DNA of 64,000 bases from Mycobacterium mantenii (GTDB lineage Bacteria > Actinomycetota > Actinomycetes > Mycobacteriales > Mycobacteriaceae). The notes beneath the pieces were generated by a model that was not told the origin of the DNA, did not search any database, and saw only the letters and a program-made list of their open reading frames with translations. The DNA lies in the NCBI RefSeq assembly GCF_010731775.1, contig NZ_AP022590.1, positions 6,121,542 to 6,185,541 on the forward strand. The letters are read 5' to 3'. How positions within the stretch are numbered: the stretch's first letter is position 1; each line of letters begins with the position of its first letter. The translations under genes and the position numbers were made by a program. This document shows, in pieces, positions 51,965-63,881 of the stretch.

Positions 51965-52378
51965 TCACTGGTCGACCGCGATTTGGTTGGCCTTGTCCTG
52001 GCTCCCCGCGGTGCCCCAGCCTGCGGGTAATCCGGTAACAAGGGACACAGCTAGGGAAACGTAATCATCGTCGTCCGGAGCGGCGCCGGCCGCCGGCGCG
52101 CTGGCCAGCGAGGGTGCGCCCCCACATGGACACCATTGTCTGATGCCGTCGTTGTCAGAGCATGTGCCGCTGCGTGATTCGCTGTGCGAATAGTTTCCGT
52201 CTCCGCACAGTGCAACTGCACCGACAGGGTTGTTGTCTGGTCTCTCAACGCACGTGCTGTGTGCTTTGGACCAATAGAAGCCGGGCGGACATTCATTGGC
52301 CGCGGCGATTGGCGGCGCAGCGACGGCGATGGTGCCGTAGCCGACCGCAATGATCGCGACGGCAATGATTGACCGCAC
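51965..52378 (-). pseudogene. 5' part of an IS-interrupted secreted DUF3761/DUF4189 gene
   Basis: From the GTG at 52378 a signal peptide VRSIIAVAIIAVGYGTIAVA leads to the DUF3761 domain (CPPGFYWSKAHSTCVERPDN, CGDGNYSHSESRSGTCSDND) and then the first half of a DUF4189 domain. The frame meets a TGA created by the IS end. The longer frame to 52483 adds residues without a signal. The rest of the gene is at 50459-50651. The intact product would be an exported protein with several disulfides. Confidence 0.75.
51966..51989 (-). repeat. Direct repeat flanking the IS element, right copy
   Basis: Twenty-four bases matching 50652-50674 with one inserted G. On the minus strand it is the last intact coding sequence (NQIAVDQ) of the interrupted secreted-protein gene. 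Confidence 0.65.
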
Positions 52379-52463
52379 TGGCCCCGCTCCTTCGCGCGCA
52401 ATGCTCAGGAGAAAACTTAACGCCGAAGGCCAGCGCCTGCGTGGAAATCCACCTAATGCACCC

Positions 52464-53178
52464 TTACGACGTCGCGCCCTCATTGGTCGAGTCGATCAGG
52501 TAGCCGTACCGGGGGCAGTACACACCGATCGAGGCGCCCGCGAAACCACCCACCTGGTCGCTCATCAGTGAGGGCCGTGCCCGCCGTATCCACGCGACTA
52601 GATCTGCGAAACTGCGATGCCCGCTGTCGAGGTACTCGCACACGCTGTCGGCGTCCGCGGACGCCGCGGTTGGGCTGCCATACGGTATGCCGTCGCGATC
52701 GAAGATCGCCACCAACGCCTGCTGTAGCTCCGCGGCGCTGGGATTCTTCGGGATGATCGGCACGCCCCGCGAGTCATATTGCAACGGACGCGGGCGCGCA
52801 GGATCGAGCGTCGGTGAGGACGACGACGGCGCCCGCTCGGGTTGGCCGACGGTGGCACCGAGGCCGCAATCGGTGGTGGAAGCGCCGCAGCGGGAACCAC
52901 GGACGGCGCGGCGGCGCTCGGCGCCGCGACAGGCCGCGTCGCGTCATACGCGCAACCCCAACCACACCGCCCCGGCCACCAGAGCCGCGACCGCGGCAGC
53001 CGTCAAGACGATCACACTCGCCCGCTCAGCAGCCGCACCACGACCGCGAAAACACCTCGGTCTCTTCGGCCTCACGCGACCACGCCAATTCAGGCGCCTC
53101 CGTGGTCGGCAGCGGCACGATTTCGGTCTCGGCGTCACCAGCCCCTGGCGTGGTCCCGGCGACGGTGTCGTCACTCAC
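52464..53178 (-). CDS. Membrane-anchored DUF732 protein (about three frameshifts)
   Basis: The GTG at 53178 gives VSDDTVAGTTPGAGDAETEI and EAPELAWSREAEETEVF. After an extra T near 53060 the frame with the membrane helix follows (AERASVIVLTAAAVAALVAG); another shift near 52945 leads to YDATRPVAAPSAAAPSVVPA, and one missing C near 52840 to the DUF732 domain (QYDSRGVPIIPKNPSAAELQ, SVCEYLDSGHRSFADL, YCPRYGYLID). The architecture matches the 49535 gene: cytoplasmic tail, helix, Pro-rich linker, exported domain. The start overlaps the previous gene. Confidence 0.6.
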
Positions 53179-53389
53179 GTTCGTTATCTTCCGCGTCCGG
53201 ATCGGCGGTGTCTCGGGAATCAGGCAGCTCGGCTAGCGGTTGCGCGCGCAGGCGGCTGTTCTCTCGTTGGCACTCGGCGAGCTGGCGCTGCAGCTCGTTG
53301 CGTTGATCTTTCAATGTGGCAATCTCGGCGAACAGGCGCGCGCGTTCGGCCTTGAACGCTTCGTCTTGCGGCAGCTCGTCGTCGGTCAT
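53171..53389 (-). CDS. Short coiled-coil protein
   Basis: 72 residues from the ATG at 53389: MTDDELPQDEAFKAERARLF, then EIATLKDQRNELQRQLAECQ with heptad repeats over residues 12-50 and an acidic tail. It overlaps the start of the membrane DUF732 gene and is probably co-translated. An adaptor or anti-repressor-like role is possible; unknown. Confidence 0.6.
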   Translation of the reverse strand: MTDDELPQDEAFKAERARLFAEIATLKDQRNELQRQLAECQRENSRLRAQPLAELPDSRDTADPDAEDNERE

Positions 53390-53427
53390 GTTCGTCAACC
53401 TCCTGGCACCTGCGTTTGTGCGCTTGG

Positions 53428-53478
53428 AGGTGTTACAGGCTCCCCCCCGCGCCCTCCCCGGGGGAGCCTGTAACACCT
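53428..53478. terminator. Perfect 19-bp hairpin
   Basis: AGGTGTTACAGGCTCCCCC (53428-53446) pairs exactly with GGGGGAGCCTGTAACACCT (53460-53478), loop 13 nt. It lies between the integrase 2 operon (ends 53609) and the coiled-coil gene (starts 53389) on the same strand. It would stop transcription from the integrase operon into the cargo genes, or it may be a processing or protein-binding site. Confidence 0.6.
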
Positions 53479-53608
53479 ATTCAGGCGTGAAATTAGGCGA
53501 ATCCGGTTCCGCTCGACCTCCCAAAAGCGCCGATGGCCTAAATCGAACTGAGGTCATCGATGCGATGGGCCGACGGAGGGTTGGATTTCAAATCACAACC
53601 CCACCCGG

Positions 53609-54613
53609 TCACCATGCGCAGGCCGCGGCGGCGCGGATCTCGTCGTCGTAGATCGCGACGTAGCGCTCGGTCGAAATGACGGACGTGTGGCCGAGGAGCT
53701 GCTGCACCGCCCGAATGTTTCGACTGCCGCGGTACACACGAGTGGCGTAGCGATGGCGGAGGGTGTGCATCGTCCAGTTGTCCGGGAGTGCCCGGGCAAC
53801 CAGCTTGCCGACATGCTCGGCTGTGAGATGACCGCCCGCCTTGTTGGGAAATGCCCAGCCATCGCCGCTCTCCCGGATCAACGCAGCGACGTAATCCGAT
53901 ACCGGCACCATGCGATTCTGTCCGCCTTTTCCGCGCACAAGCAGTCTCCGGCCACCATCGACGTCGATGAGATCCCGCGAGTGAACTTGTGCGACTTCGG
54001 CTCGGCGCAAGCCCGCCTCTGCGGCCAGGCGCAACATCAGCTCCATACGTTGGTCTGCCCTTTCCAGCGCTGCTACCCAGGCTTCATCGGTTGCTGGCCG
54101 CGGTGGAGCTTTCGGCACGCGCACCGTGGGCAGCGCGTCGGCGATGCACACCGGGATGCGGTCGGTTTCGTACATCCAGACGAAGAACCCGCGCAGCGTA
54201 CTGCGGTAACTGTGGCGCCCCTCTGGGGATAGTTGCTGCTGTCTGCCAAACCAATCCACGAGTTTGTCTGCGGTGACCTCGCCGGGCGGGCACCCTAGTC
54301 CGCGGGCCACCCGGCATAGGATTCCCTTGCGCAGCCGAAAAGTTGCTGGCCGTTGGCCGGCCGCGGACAAGGTGAGCAGGTAGTCATCGATGTAGCGCTG
54401 CCAGGTTTCGGGGGCGCTAATACTTGGTTGGGGCCCTGGCGGTTTCGGGCGTATCCGGTCGAGCAGATAGCGGTCGACAACAGCCAGCGGACCTACCGCG
54501 AGCGTGACGTCGTTGTCATCGCGAACGGTGAACACGATGCCGCGCTGCGACAGATGCAGCCCTAGACGTTGTGCCCGCTTACGCGCGATCCGCGCCCGAT
54601 TGACGGCGTTCAC
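53609..54613 (-). CDS. Second tyrosine integrase (intact)
   Basis: 334 residues. After an N-terminal SAM-like core-binding domain (TWQRYIDDYLLTLSAAGQRP) the catalytic set is complete: AEAGLRRAEVAQVHSRDLID (Arg), MHTLRHRYATRVYRGSRNIR (His-x-x-Arg), LLGHTSVISTERYVAIYDDE (His and nucleophile Tyr). It differs clearly from the integrase at 35110-36473. Its start overlaps the 109-residue gene upstream (ATGA). It may be the active recombinase of this element or belong to an older element captured inside it. Confidence 0.9.
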   Translation of the reverse strand: MNAVNRARIARKRAQRLGLHLSQRGIVFTVRDDNDVTLAVGPLAVVDRYLLDRIRPKPPGPQPSISAPETWQRYIDDYLLTLSAAGQRPATFRLRKGILCRVARGLGCPPGEVTADKLVDWFGRQQQLSPEGRHSYRSTLRGFFVWMYETDRIPVCIADALPTVRVPKAPPRPATDEAWVAALERADQRMELMLRLAAEAGLRRAEVAQVHSRDLIDVDGGRRLLVRGKGGQNRMVPVSDYVAALIRESGDGWAFPNKAGGHLTAEHVGKLVARALPDNWTMHTLRHRYATRVYRGSRNIRAVQQLLGHTSVISTERYVAIYDDEIRAAAACAW

Positions 54614-54939
54614 CGCAGTGATTCGATCTCGCGAGCAGCTTCGGTGAGCGCAGCTGCCAGCGCGCGAGCCGAGGTCGCCGTAATGGACTCATCGGAACCT
54701 CCGTGCACCAAGATGCCGTGATCCTCGATGCGGCCATCACACGACTGTGTGCCACGGGTGACGACCTCCATCGTCGCGCCGTGACCCAGTTCCACCGCTC
54801 GTGTAGGCCCGTAGAACAGGCGGAATGCGTCGGGCGTCAACGCATCCGCCCATTCCTCGACGCTGACCGCGCCGGCTGGCTTGGCCACATGCCCGATTAC
54901 GGCGTCGGTCAGTTCACGCCAGCGATCTGGACTGGTCAT
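54610..54939 (-). CDS. Hypothetical protein coupled to integrase 2
   Basis: 109 residues starting MTSPDRWRELTDAVIGHVAK. The C-terminus (SITATSARALAAALTEAARE) is helical. It is coupled by ATGA overlaps to both neighbours. No domain recognised; similar small proteins accompany mycobacteriophage integrases but no function is known. Confidence 0.55.
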   Translation of the reverse strand: MTSPDRWRELTDAVIGHVAKPAGAVSVEEWADALTPDAFRLFYGPTRAVELGHGATMEVVTRGTQSCDGRIEDHGILVHGGSDESITATSARALAAALTEAAREIESLR

Positions 54940-55484
54940 CGTGCGATCCACCCGTCGATCTGGTCGGCGGTGTTCAGCAGCGCCGCGGCGAGGTTACGGG
55001 CTTGGCCGGGGCTGAGCGTGAAGACCTCAGTCATGTACCCGTCTCTGCTGAGCTCGTCGATACGGACCTGGGGTACGTCGATGCCCTGGGCAATGAGTAT
55101 GGAACCGTCGGCCAATTGCGAGGCAGCGCCTAAGACACGGATTTTCGTCCCGTCAACACTTCTAGTCGGCGTGGAAACGAAGCGGCAGAGATGCTCGTCG
55201 TCGGTTTCCCAGTATCCAAAGGTCTTGGCGTCGGGCAGGGGCGGGACGTCGCTCATCAGCGCGGCGATGAGATTGTCGTGCGCATGCCGCCGCCCGTCAT
55301 GCAACAACGCGTCTTCAATCGCGCGGTCTGTCCGTGGTTCCCATGACGTCCACGGATCCTCGGGGAGCGTGGCACGATGCCGGTAACCCGCCTCCCGTTC
55401 CTCAAGCTCGGCGACCTGCTGCGGTGTGAGCTGATCGGCCAGGTCGCGCCAGCACTGCGTGTTGTTCTCCGGTGTCATACTCAT
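54936..55484 (-). CDS. Hypothetical protein, first gene of the integrase 2 operon
   Basis: 182 residues starting MSMTPENNTQCWRDLADQLT. It contains PQQVAELEEREAGYRHRATL and ends in a helix LSPGQARNLAAALLNTADQI. Small proteins of this kind occur in mycobacterial plasmids and prophages as far as I recall; function unknown. The upstream 250 bp carry hairpins and the right arm site. Confidence 0.55.
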   Translation of the reverse strand: MSMTPENNTQCWRDLADQLTPQQVAELEEREAGYRHRATLPEDPWTSWEPRTDRAIEDALLHDGRRHAHDNLIAALMSDVPPLPDAKTFGYWETDDEHLCRFVSTPTRSVDGTKIRVLGAASQLADGSILIAQGIDVPQVRIDELSRDGYMTEVFTLSPGQARNLAAALLNTADQIDGWIAR

Positions 55485-55517
55485 TTGCGTCGAATCTCCT
55501 TAGTAGATTTCGGCCAT

Positions 55518-55601
55518 GCCCCGGGGCGGTGACAGCCGTCGCCGGGGCCTTCCTTTTGGGGAAGCTATTTGTTGGTCGGATATACACGTGTGCATATCCG
55601 A
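55518..55601. other. Structured region next to the right arm site
   Basis: GCCCCGGGGCGGTGAC pairs with GTCGCCGGGGC (55518-55550) with small bulges and is followed by CTTCCTTTT, so it resembles a rightward terminator. A second inverted repeat has 8-bp arms TCGGATAT (55576-55583) and ATATCCGA (55594-55601) around CACGTG. Confidence 0.4.
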
Positions 55602-55626
55602 GACCACCTCTGGTGGGCTCCTACTC

Positions 55627-55650
55627 CGTGCCCACATTTTGCCCACACTT
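55627..55650 (+). repeat. Candidate integrase arm-type site, right
   Basis: Identical to 35360-35383 and in the same orientation. It ends 91 bp before the attR repeat, mirroring the 90 bp on the left side. In a reconstructed circular element the two would flank the 83-bp core at equal distance. Confidence 0.65.
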
Positions 55651-55717
55651 GACCACAGAGTTGCCTGATCGAGTGTGAATCACCGTGACGCGTTTTACCT
55701 GGTAGATGCGTTTTTAA

Positions 55718-55823
<106 letters not shown>

Positions 55824-56131
55824 AGCGGCCGCCGCGCGCGGTTACGGCCCCGAACGCGGGCCACGGAAAAGCAAGTCGGCGGACCGTTTTCGCCGCGGCA
55901 AACCCGGGTACTTGACACGCGAATTCAACGTCGGGACGGAGAACGCGTGACCACCGCCGAACAGCCACCACCAGAAGGCGACGAACAGCCCCCGCAGGCC
56001 ACCGAGGACGAAGGCGGCTCCGACGCGGAGTCAGGGGAACGTACCCGATCGCCGGGCGGTGACGCCGCGCCCGCGGGAGTGAACCTGAACCGCCCGCACC
56101 GAACGGCGTCAAATCGATGGCGGGCTAACGG
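55824..56131. other. Host stretch downstream of attR without a clear gene
   Basis: A GTG-started frame at 55947-56147 begins TTAEQPPPEGDEQPPQATED, a composition seen in disordered mycobacterial N-termini, but it ends after 66 codons with no conserved domain and overlaps the next gene. It could be a frameshifted gene start. Nothing else was recognised. Confidence 0.3.
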
Positions 56132-56392
56132 CTATGCGCTCTGCTGACGTTGTTGGTGGGTCTGGTTGATCAGGTTGACGCCGACCGCCACACCACCCAG
56201 TACCGCTGCGGGAAATGCGTTTTCGAGTTGCCCGGTGGTAGCGCCGACGGCCGCCAGCAGGCCCAGGCCCCCGCGACTATGTTGAGGTTTCCAGGCGATC
56301 TTGTTCGCGTGGTGGTGCTGATAAGCGCCGACCGCGATTTCGCCGACCCCGAGTATGCCGGAGACGATCAGCGGTGCGCCGGTCGCGCTCAA
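56132..56392 (-). CDS. Small membrane-associated hypothetical protein
   Basis: 86 residues from a TTG: SATGAPLIVSGILGVGEIAV, KPQHSRGGLGLLAAVGATTG and FPAAVLGGVAVGVNLINQTH. Two or three hydrophobic segments suggest a small membrane protein. No family was recognised. The 5' boundary is uncertain because indels are common in this area. Confidence 0.4.
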   Translation of the reverse strand: MSATGAPLIVSGILGVGEIAVGAYQHHHANKIAWKPQHSRGGLGLLAAVGATTGQLENAFPAAVLGGVAVGVNLINQTHQQRQQSA

Positions 56393-56793
56393 TGCGGTGG
56401 TGATTGCGTCGAATTACGCTTGTCTCCCAGATGATTACGGCTGAGCCGCCCCAATCGCTGGGCACGGCACGCGTCGACAGGCTGCGGCCCTCACCGAGCC
56501 TATCGGCGATGGCCGCGGTGCCGTCGCTTACGCGATCGCGCTGTCCTTCGAACAATGTTGACGCGTGTGCCCATGAGTAGGCCGTTTTGCGGTCACGGGT
56601 CGCGTATGCGCGGATCGGGGTTTTCGCATATCGACCCGTGCCGGGGGCATAGTAGTTCGTTTCTGGCCACCTGCGCGCCCGCAAAGGCGTCGACCACCGG
56701 GCGGACATGTTCAAGTCGTGAACGACGCATGAATTGTGTGGATGGCGTCACGGCCCGCTGGCGCGGGTGACGGGCTGCCCTGACACTGTTTGG
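56393..56793. other. Unresolved stretch upstream of the DUF3349 gene
   Basis: About 400 bp. A minus-strand frame (56277-56714) contains a reasonable-looking stretch TNYYAPGTGRYAKTPIRAYA and AYSWAHASTLFEGQRDRVSD but then runs in conflict with the 56132 gene. It could be a degraded or frameshifted gene. No firm call. Confidence 0.25.
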
Positions 56794-57216
56794 GTGACGA
56801 ATACCGCCGCCTCGCATACCAGCAATTTCTGCCGTTCAGTGCTGCGCTGGCTGCGCGCCGGTTACCCGAGGGCGTCCCGGGCCCGACCGCGTGCCGCTGC
56901 TGGCCCTGCTGCGCAGCACCCGCTGACCGAAGAGCAGATCACCGAGGTGGTGCGCAACATCACCGCCGACGGATCCCCGGCGATTGCCGACGGTGTGATC
57001 GACCGCGACGAGATCGCGCATTTCATCTCCGACATGACCCACTACGACGCCGGGCCGGAGAACATCATCCGGGTGGCCGCCACGTTGGCCGCCGTCGGTT
57101 GGCCGCTGGCCGGCATCGACGTCAGCGAGGTCATTCCCGGTGACGAGTGGGGAGAGGCGGCCGAAATCGCCGCCCGCGGTCACGCTCCCGAAGGAGCTTC
57201 GGGCGTCGGCGTGTAG
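56794..57216 (+). CDS. DUF3349 family protein (several frameshifts)
   Basis: The GTG at 56794 gives [11 protein letters not shown], then pieces [16 protein letters not shown] and [20 protein letters not shown], followed by [20 protein letters not shown]. This is the DUF3349 pattern of small mycobacterial helical proteins (H37Rv Rv3046c). Single-base losses occur around 56865-56925 (near CCCGAGGG, GGCCCGACC and CGCAGCACC), netting to zero. The function is unknown; a solved family structure shows a small helical fold. It converges with adhC 12 bp downstream. Confidence 0.7.
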   Translation: MTNTAASHTSNFCRSVLRWLRAGYPRASRARPRAAAGPAAQHPLTEEQITEVVRNITADGSPAIADGVIDRDEIAHFISDMTHYDAGPENIIRVAATLAAVGWPLAGIDVSEVIPGDEWGEAAEIAARGHAPEGASGVGV

Positions 57217-57228
57217 CGCGCCCCGGAC

Positions 57229-58264
57229 CTACAGCTTCGAGATGTCGATGACGAAGCGGTAGCGCACGTCGCTGGCCAGTACGCGCTCGTAGGCCTCGTT
57301 GATGTAGTCGGGCTCGATGAGCTCGATCTCCGGCGTCACCTTGTGCTCGGCGCAGAAGTCCAGCATCTCCTGGGTTTCGGCGATGCCCCCGATGTTCGAC
57401 CCGGACAGGCTGCGGCGCGCCAGGGCCAGCGAGAACGCGCCCACCTCCATGGGGTGCTCGGGAATGCCCAGTTCGACGAGCGTGCCGTCGACGTCGAGCA
57501 GGCTCAGATAGTCGTTGAGGTTCAGGTTCGCCGAAACGGTGTTCAGGATCAGGTCGAAGCTGTTGCGCAGCTTCTTGAAGGTCTCGCGCTCGGCGGTGGC
57601 GTAGTAGTGCTTGGCGCCCAGGCGCAGCCCGTCTTCCATCTTCTTCAGCGACTGCGACAGCACCGTCACCTCCGCGCCCATCGCCGCGCCGAGCTTGACG
57701 CCCATGTGGCCCAGCCCGCCCGATGATCGCCAGGCGAGTGTCCTGGCCGGCCTTCCAGTGCCGCAGCGGCGAGAACAGCGTGATGCCCGCGCACAGCAGC
57801 GGCGCCGCCTTGTCCAGCGGCAGCGAGTCGGGGATGCGCAAGACGAAGTTTTCGTCGACGACGATCGCCTGGCTGTAGCCGCCCTGCGTCGTCGTGCCGT
57901 CCCTGTCGGTGGCGTTGTAGGTGAAGGTCGTGCCCCGGCTGCAGTACTGCTCGAGGCCGGCCTGACAACTGTCGCACTGGCCGCAGGAGTTCACCATGCA
58001 GCCCACCCCGACGTGGTCGCCCACCTTGTGCTTGGTCACCTCGGAGCCCACCGCGGTCACGACGCCGGCGATCTCGTGGCCCACGACGAGCGGGTAATTC
58101 GGTGTGCCCCATTCGCCTTTGGCGGTGTGGATGTCGGAGTGGCAGATTCCGGCGAACTTGATGTCGATCGCCACGTCGTGCGGACCCGGGTCACGGCGCT
58201 CGATGGTGGTCTTGGTCAGCGGTGCCGTCGGCGAGGTGGCCGCGTACGCCGAAACTGTGCTCAT
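57229..58264 (-). CDS. adhC: NADP-dependent alcohol dehydrogenase AdhC (one frameshift)
   Basis: About 345 residues after correction, as for H37Rv AdhC (Rv3045). Catalytic zinc ligands are in [17 protein letters not shown] and VVGHEIAG, the structural zinc site in [18 protein letters not shown], and substrate-lid and Rossmann parts follow. One extra G near 57722 (ATCGGGCGGGCTG) breaks the frame at the glycine-rich NADP motif, after which [20 protein letters not shown] continues to the end RFVIDISKL. It reduces aldehydes with NADPH. The ATG is at 58264. Confidence 0.9.
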
Positions 58265-58349
58265 GAAAATCCCTCTTCGATTCGATACGTCGCCAAGAAG
58301 TTTAGCTAAGGTAAAGGTTCCGCCGCCAACGGACGGGACGAATATCACC

Positions 58350-59464
58350 TTATGGCGATGTGGGTACCGGCCGGTGGCCGATCCGTTGATCGGGGCGTTC
58401 ACCAGGCGCAGGTCGTCGACGATGCCGCGGGCGGCGATCAGGCCCTCGCCGGTCTGCCAGATCTCGTCGTTGACGACGTAGACCCGGTTGTCGCGGTTGG
58501 CGGACAGCTTGCGCCACGGGTTGCTGTCCAGGATCGTGGCGGCCCGGCCGGCGGCGGCCGGGGTGGCGCAGGACACGTACACCACGTCGGCGTCGGCACT
58601 GGACAGGTCCGGGTTCTTCGCCAGGTCCGCGTCGCTGGCACCGATCTCGATATAGGGCTTGTCGGTGAACCGCTGGGAGGCCGGCCGGTCCACCCCGGCC
58701 GCGCCGAGCACGCTGGCCGGGAAGTTGTTGGCGCCGTACACCCGGATGGTGTCGGCCGTCAGCTGCACGATCGACGCCTGGTAGTGGGAGGCATCATGCC
58801 GCGCGCCGATGTCGATGGCGCGCTGCGAAAAGCCGCCGAGCAACGTGTCCACCGCGGCGCCGCGGCCGGTGGCCGCGCCCACGGCGCGCAGGTTGTCCTC
58901 CCAGGCCGCGCCCGGTGCGGCGGTGAATACCGTCGGGGCGATCGCGGGCAACTGCGGATACAAGGTGGGCGTCAAACCCTGCGACCCGAGGATCAGATCC
59001 GGGTGGGCCGCCGCGATCGCCTTCACGTCCGGGTGGGACCGGGTGCCGACGCCGGGCACGCCGTGCACCGTGCCGCCCAGATAGGCGGGCTGACTCGAGG
59101 ACCCGTCCGGCAACGCCGCGCCGACCACCCGCGACTGCAAACCCAGCGCGCACAACGTGTCGAGCTGGTCGCCGGCGAGCACCACGATGCGCTGCGGATC
59201 GGCGGGCACCTGCACGACGTCCGGCTCGACGCCGGCCGCGTTGTGGACCTGCCGCTTGGAGGACCCCGCGTCGGCTCCGGCGGCGTCCCGCGCGCACGAG
59301 TCGTCGGGCCGGCGGTCGTTGCCGAGCACCCGGCGCCGGCGATCTGGGTGGTGGGGTGATCAGCGCGGGGTCGGCGTCTGCCCGGCGGGTTTGTCGGATT
59401 CACAGCCGCTGCATGCCAGCACGACCGCCGCCGTCAACGCGGCCGGCAGGGCGGGTCTGATCAC
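58350..59464 (-). CDS. fecB: Iron-siderophore-type substrate-binding lipoprotein FecB (N-terminal frameshifts, unclear stop)
   Basis: The GTG at 59464 gives the lipoprotein signal [20 protein letters not shown] with Cys at SGC. Missing bases near 59365, 59352 and 59331 separate it from the main frame, [20 protein letters not shown], then [40 protein letters not shown] and [20 protein letters not shown]: a periplasmic-binding-protein domain of the vitamin B12/siderophore class (H37Rv Rv3044). As written, the frame has no stop after NAPIN and continues into adhC; one missing G would give a TAA at 58350. Confidence 0.82.
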
Positions 59465-59493
59465 GCCGAACAACACGCGTCAGACGCTAACAT

Positions 59494-59610
59494 CCGGCCA
59501 GCGTGGCGATCGTGAGCGCGGCGGCGCCGGGCGAAGGGGGTCGCCACGATCCGGCCAGCGTGGCGATCGTGAGCGCGGCGGCGCCAGGCGAAGGGGGTCG
59601 CCACGATCCG
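59494..59610. repeat. Two 57-bp GC-rich hairpin repeats upstream of ctaD
   Basis: Units start GTGGCGATCGTGAGCGCGGC at 59503 and 59560 and end GGGTCGCCAC. Terminal GTGGCGA/TCGCCAC arms pair. They lie in the fecB/ctaD divergent region and belong to the same family as the repeats at 62764-62986 and inside nrdI. Confidence 0.75.
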
Positions 59611-59707
59611 ACCCCGGGCGGCGCCGCGCCGACGGACACGCCGCACCGCTGAGCCATTTACGACAGTTTGTAGGACCAGCCCTGACGTCGTCATGATCGA
59701 CGGCTAA

Positions 59708-61508
<1,801 letters not shown>

Positions 61509-61511
61509 TGA

Positions 61512-62759
<1,248 letters not shown>

Positions 62760-62763
62760 CCCC

Positions 62764-62986
62764 GTAGCGATCGCAAGCGCGGCGAAGCCGGGCGCGGCGG
62801 GTCGCTACGCATCCGGCCCTAGCGATCGCAAGCGCGGCGAAGCCGGGCGCGGCGGGTCGCTACGCATCCGGCCCCGTAGCGATCGCAAGCGCGGCGAAGC
62901 CGGGCGCGGCGGGTCGCTACGCATCCGGCCCCGTAGCGATCGCAAGCGCGGCGACGCCGGGCGGCGGGTCGCTACGCATCCGACCC
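62764..62986. repeat. Four tandem 55-57-bp GC-rich hairpin repeats after serB2
   Basis: Units begin GTAGCGATCGCAAGCGCGGC at 62764, 62819 (one base shorter), 62876 and 62933, and each ends GGGTCGCTACGCATCCG. GTAGCGA/TCGCTAC arms in each unit can pair. They separate serB2 from the ABC gene and may serve as terminators or be a mobile palindromic repeat of the species. Confidence 0.85.
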
Positions 62987-63033
62987 CGCGACCCGACAGG
63001 TATTCGAGCGCCGCGGTACGGCACGATGGTCGG

Positions 63034-63881
63034 GTGCCCGAAGCCGACCACACAGCGAGGCAGCCGATCCCGATCTGCTGCTCGACTTCCGGCAGGTGTC
63101 GCTGCGCCGCGGCGGCAACGTTTTGGTCGGGCCGCTGGATTGGGCTGTCGAACTCGACGAACGCTGGGTGATCGTCGGGCCCAACGGGGCCGGCAAGACC
63201 TCGCTGCTGCGGATCGCCGCGGCGGCCGAACATCCCTCGTCCGGCATCGCTTTCGTGCTCGGCGAGCGGCTGGGCCGGGTCGACGTGACCGAGTTGCGGT
63301 CCAGGATCGGGCTCAGCTCCTCGGCTTTGGCGCAGCGGATACCCACCGACGAGGTGGTGCGCGATCTCGTCGTCTCGGCCGGCTACGCGGTGCTGGGCAG
63401 GTGGCGGGAGCGCTACGACGACGTCGACTACCGCCGCGCGATCGACATGCTGGAGAGCCTGGGCGCCGAGCACCTCGCGGACCGCACCTACGGAACGCTG
63501 TCGGAAGGCGAGCGCAAGCGGGTGCTGATCGCCCGCGCGCTGATGACCGATCCCGAACTGCTGCTGCTCGACGAGCCCGCCGCCGGTTTGGACCTGGGCG
63601 GCCGCGAGGAATTGGTCGCGCGGCTGGCCGATCTGGCCGCCGACCCCGACGCGCCCGCCCTGGTGCTGGTCACCCACCACGTGGAGGAGATTCCGCCCGG
63701 GTTCAGCCACTGCATGCTGCTCTCGGGGGGCGAGGTGGTCGCCGCGGGATTGCTGACCGACGTCATGACGTCGGAGAATCTGTCCACTGCGTTCGGCCAA
63801 GCGATCGCCCTCGAGGTCGTCGACGGGCGCTATTTCGCGCGGCGAGTCCGTACCCGCGCAGCCCACCGGAGGCCGTTATGA
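63034..63881 (+). CDS. ABC transporter ATP-binding protein (frameshift near the start)
   Basis: About 282 residues after correction. The GTG at 63034 gives VPEADHTA, then one base is missing near 63056 and the frame LLLDFRQVSLRRGGNVLVGP follows. Walker A is VGPNGAGKTSLL, the signature LSEGERKRVLIARAL and Walker B LLLLDEPAAGLD. It matches H37Rv Rv3041c. No permease gene is adjacent, so it may be a soluble ABC protein. It overlaps the Nudix gene (ATGA), as in H37Rv order. Confidence 0.88.

Larger units (their letters stand above)
50675..51965 (-). mobile_element. IS3-family insertion sequence, degraded
   Basis: About 1.3 kb between the two direct repeats. It encodes an OrfA with HTH and leucine zipper and an OrfB with DDE transposase blocks, in the usual IS3 order on the minus strand, both with frameshifts. 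The left end (minus strand) reads TGAACCATCCCGCGTTTGAT, a typical TGAACC IS3 terminus; a matching inverted end is not clear on the other side. The 23-24-bp direct repeats are much longer than the usual 3-5-bp IS3 target duplication. Confidence 0.75.

Noticed and set aside
56277..56714. 145-codon minus-strand gene
   Set aside because: Some stretches look coding, but the end conflicts with the 56132 gene and no family was recognised; left as unresolved.
58293..58315. IdeR (iron-dependent repressor) box before adhC
   Set aside because: TTAGCTAA is present but the outer halves do not match the 19-bp consensus; too weak to call.
62764..62986. CRISPR array
   Set aside because: The repeats are contiguous without unique spacers and each unit is itself a hairpin; no cas gene is present.
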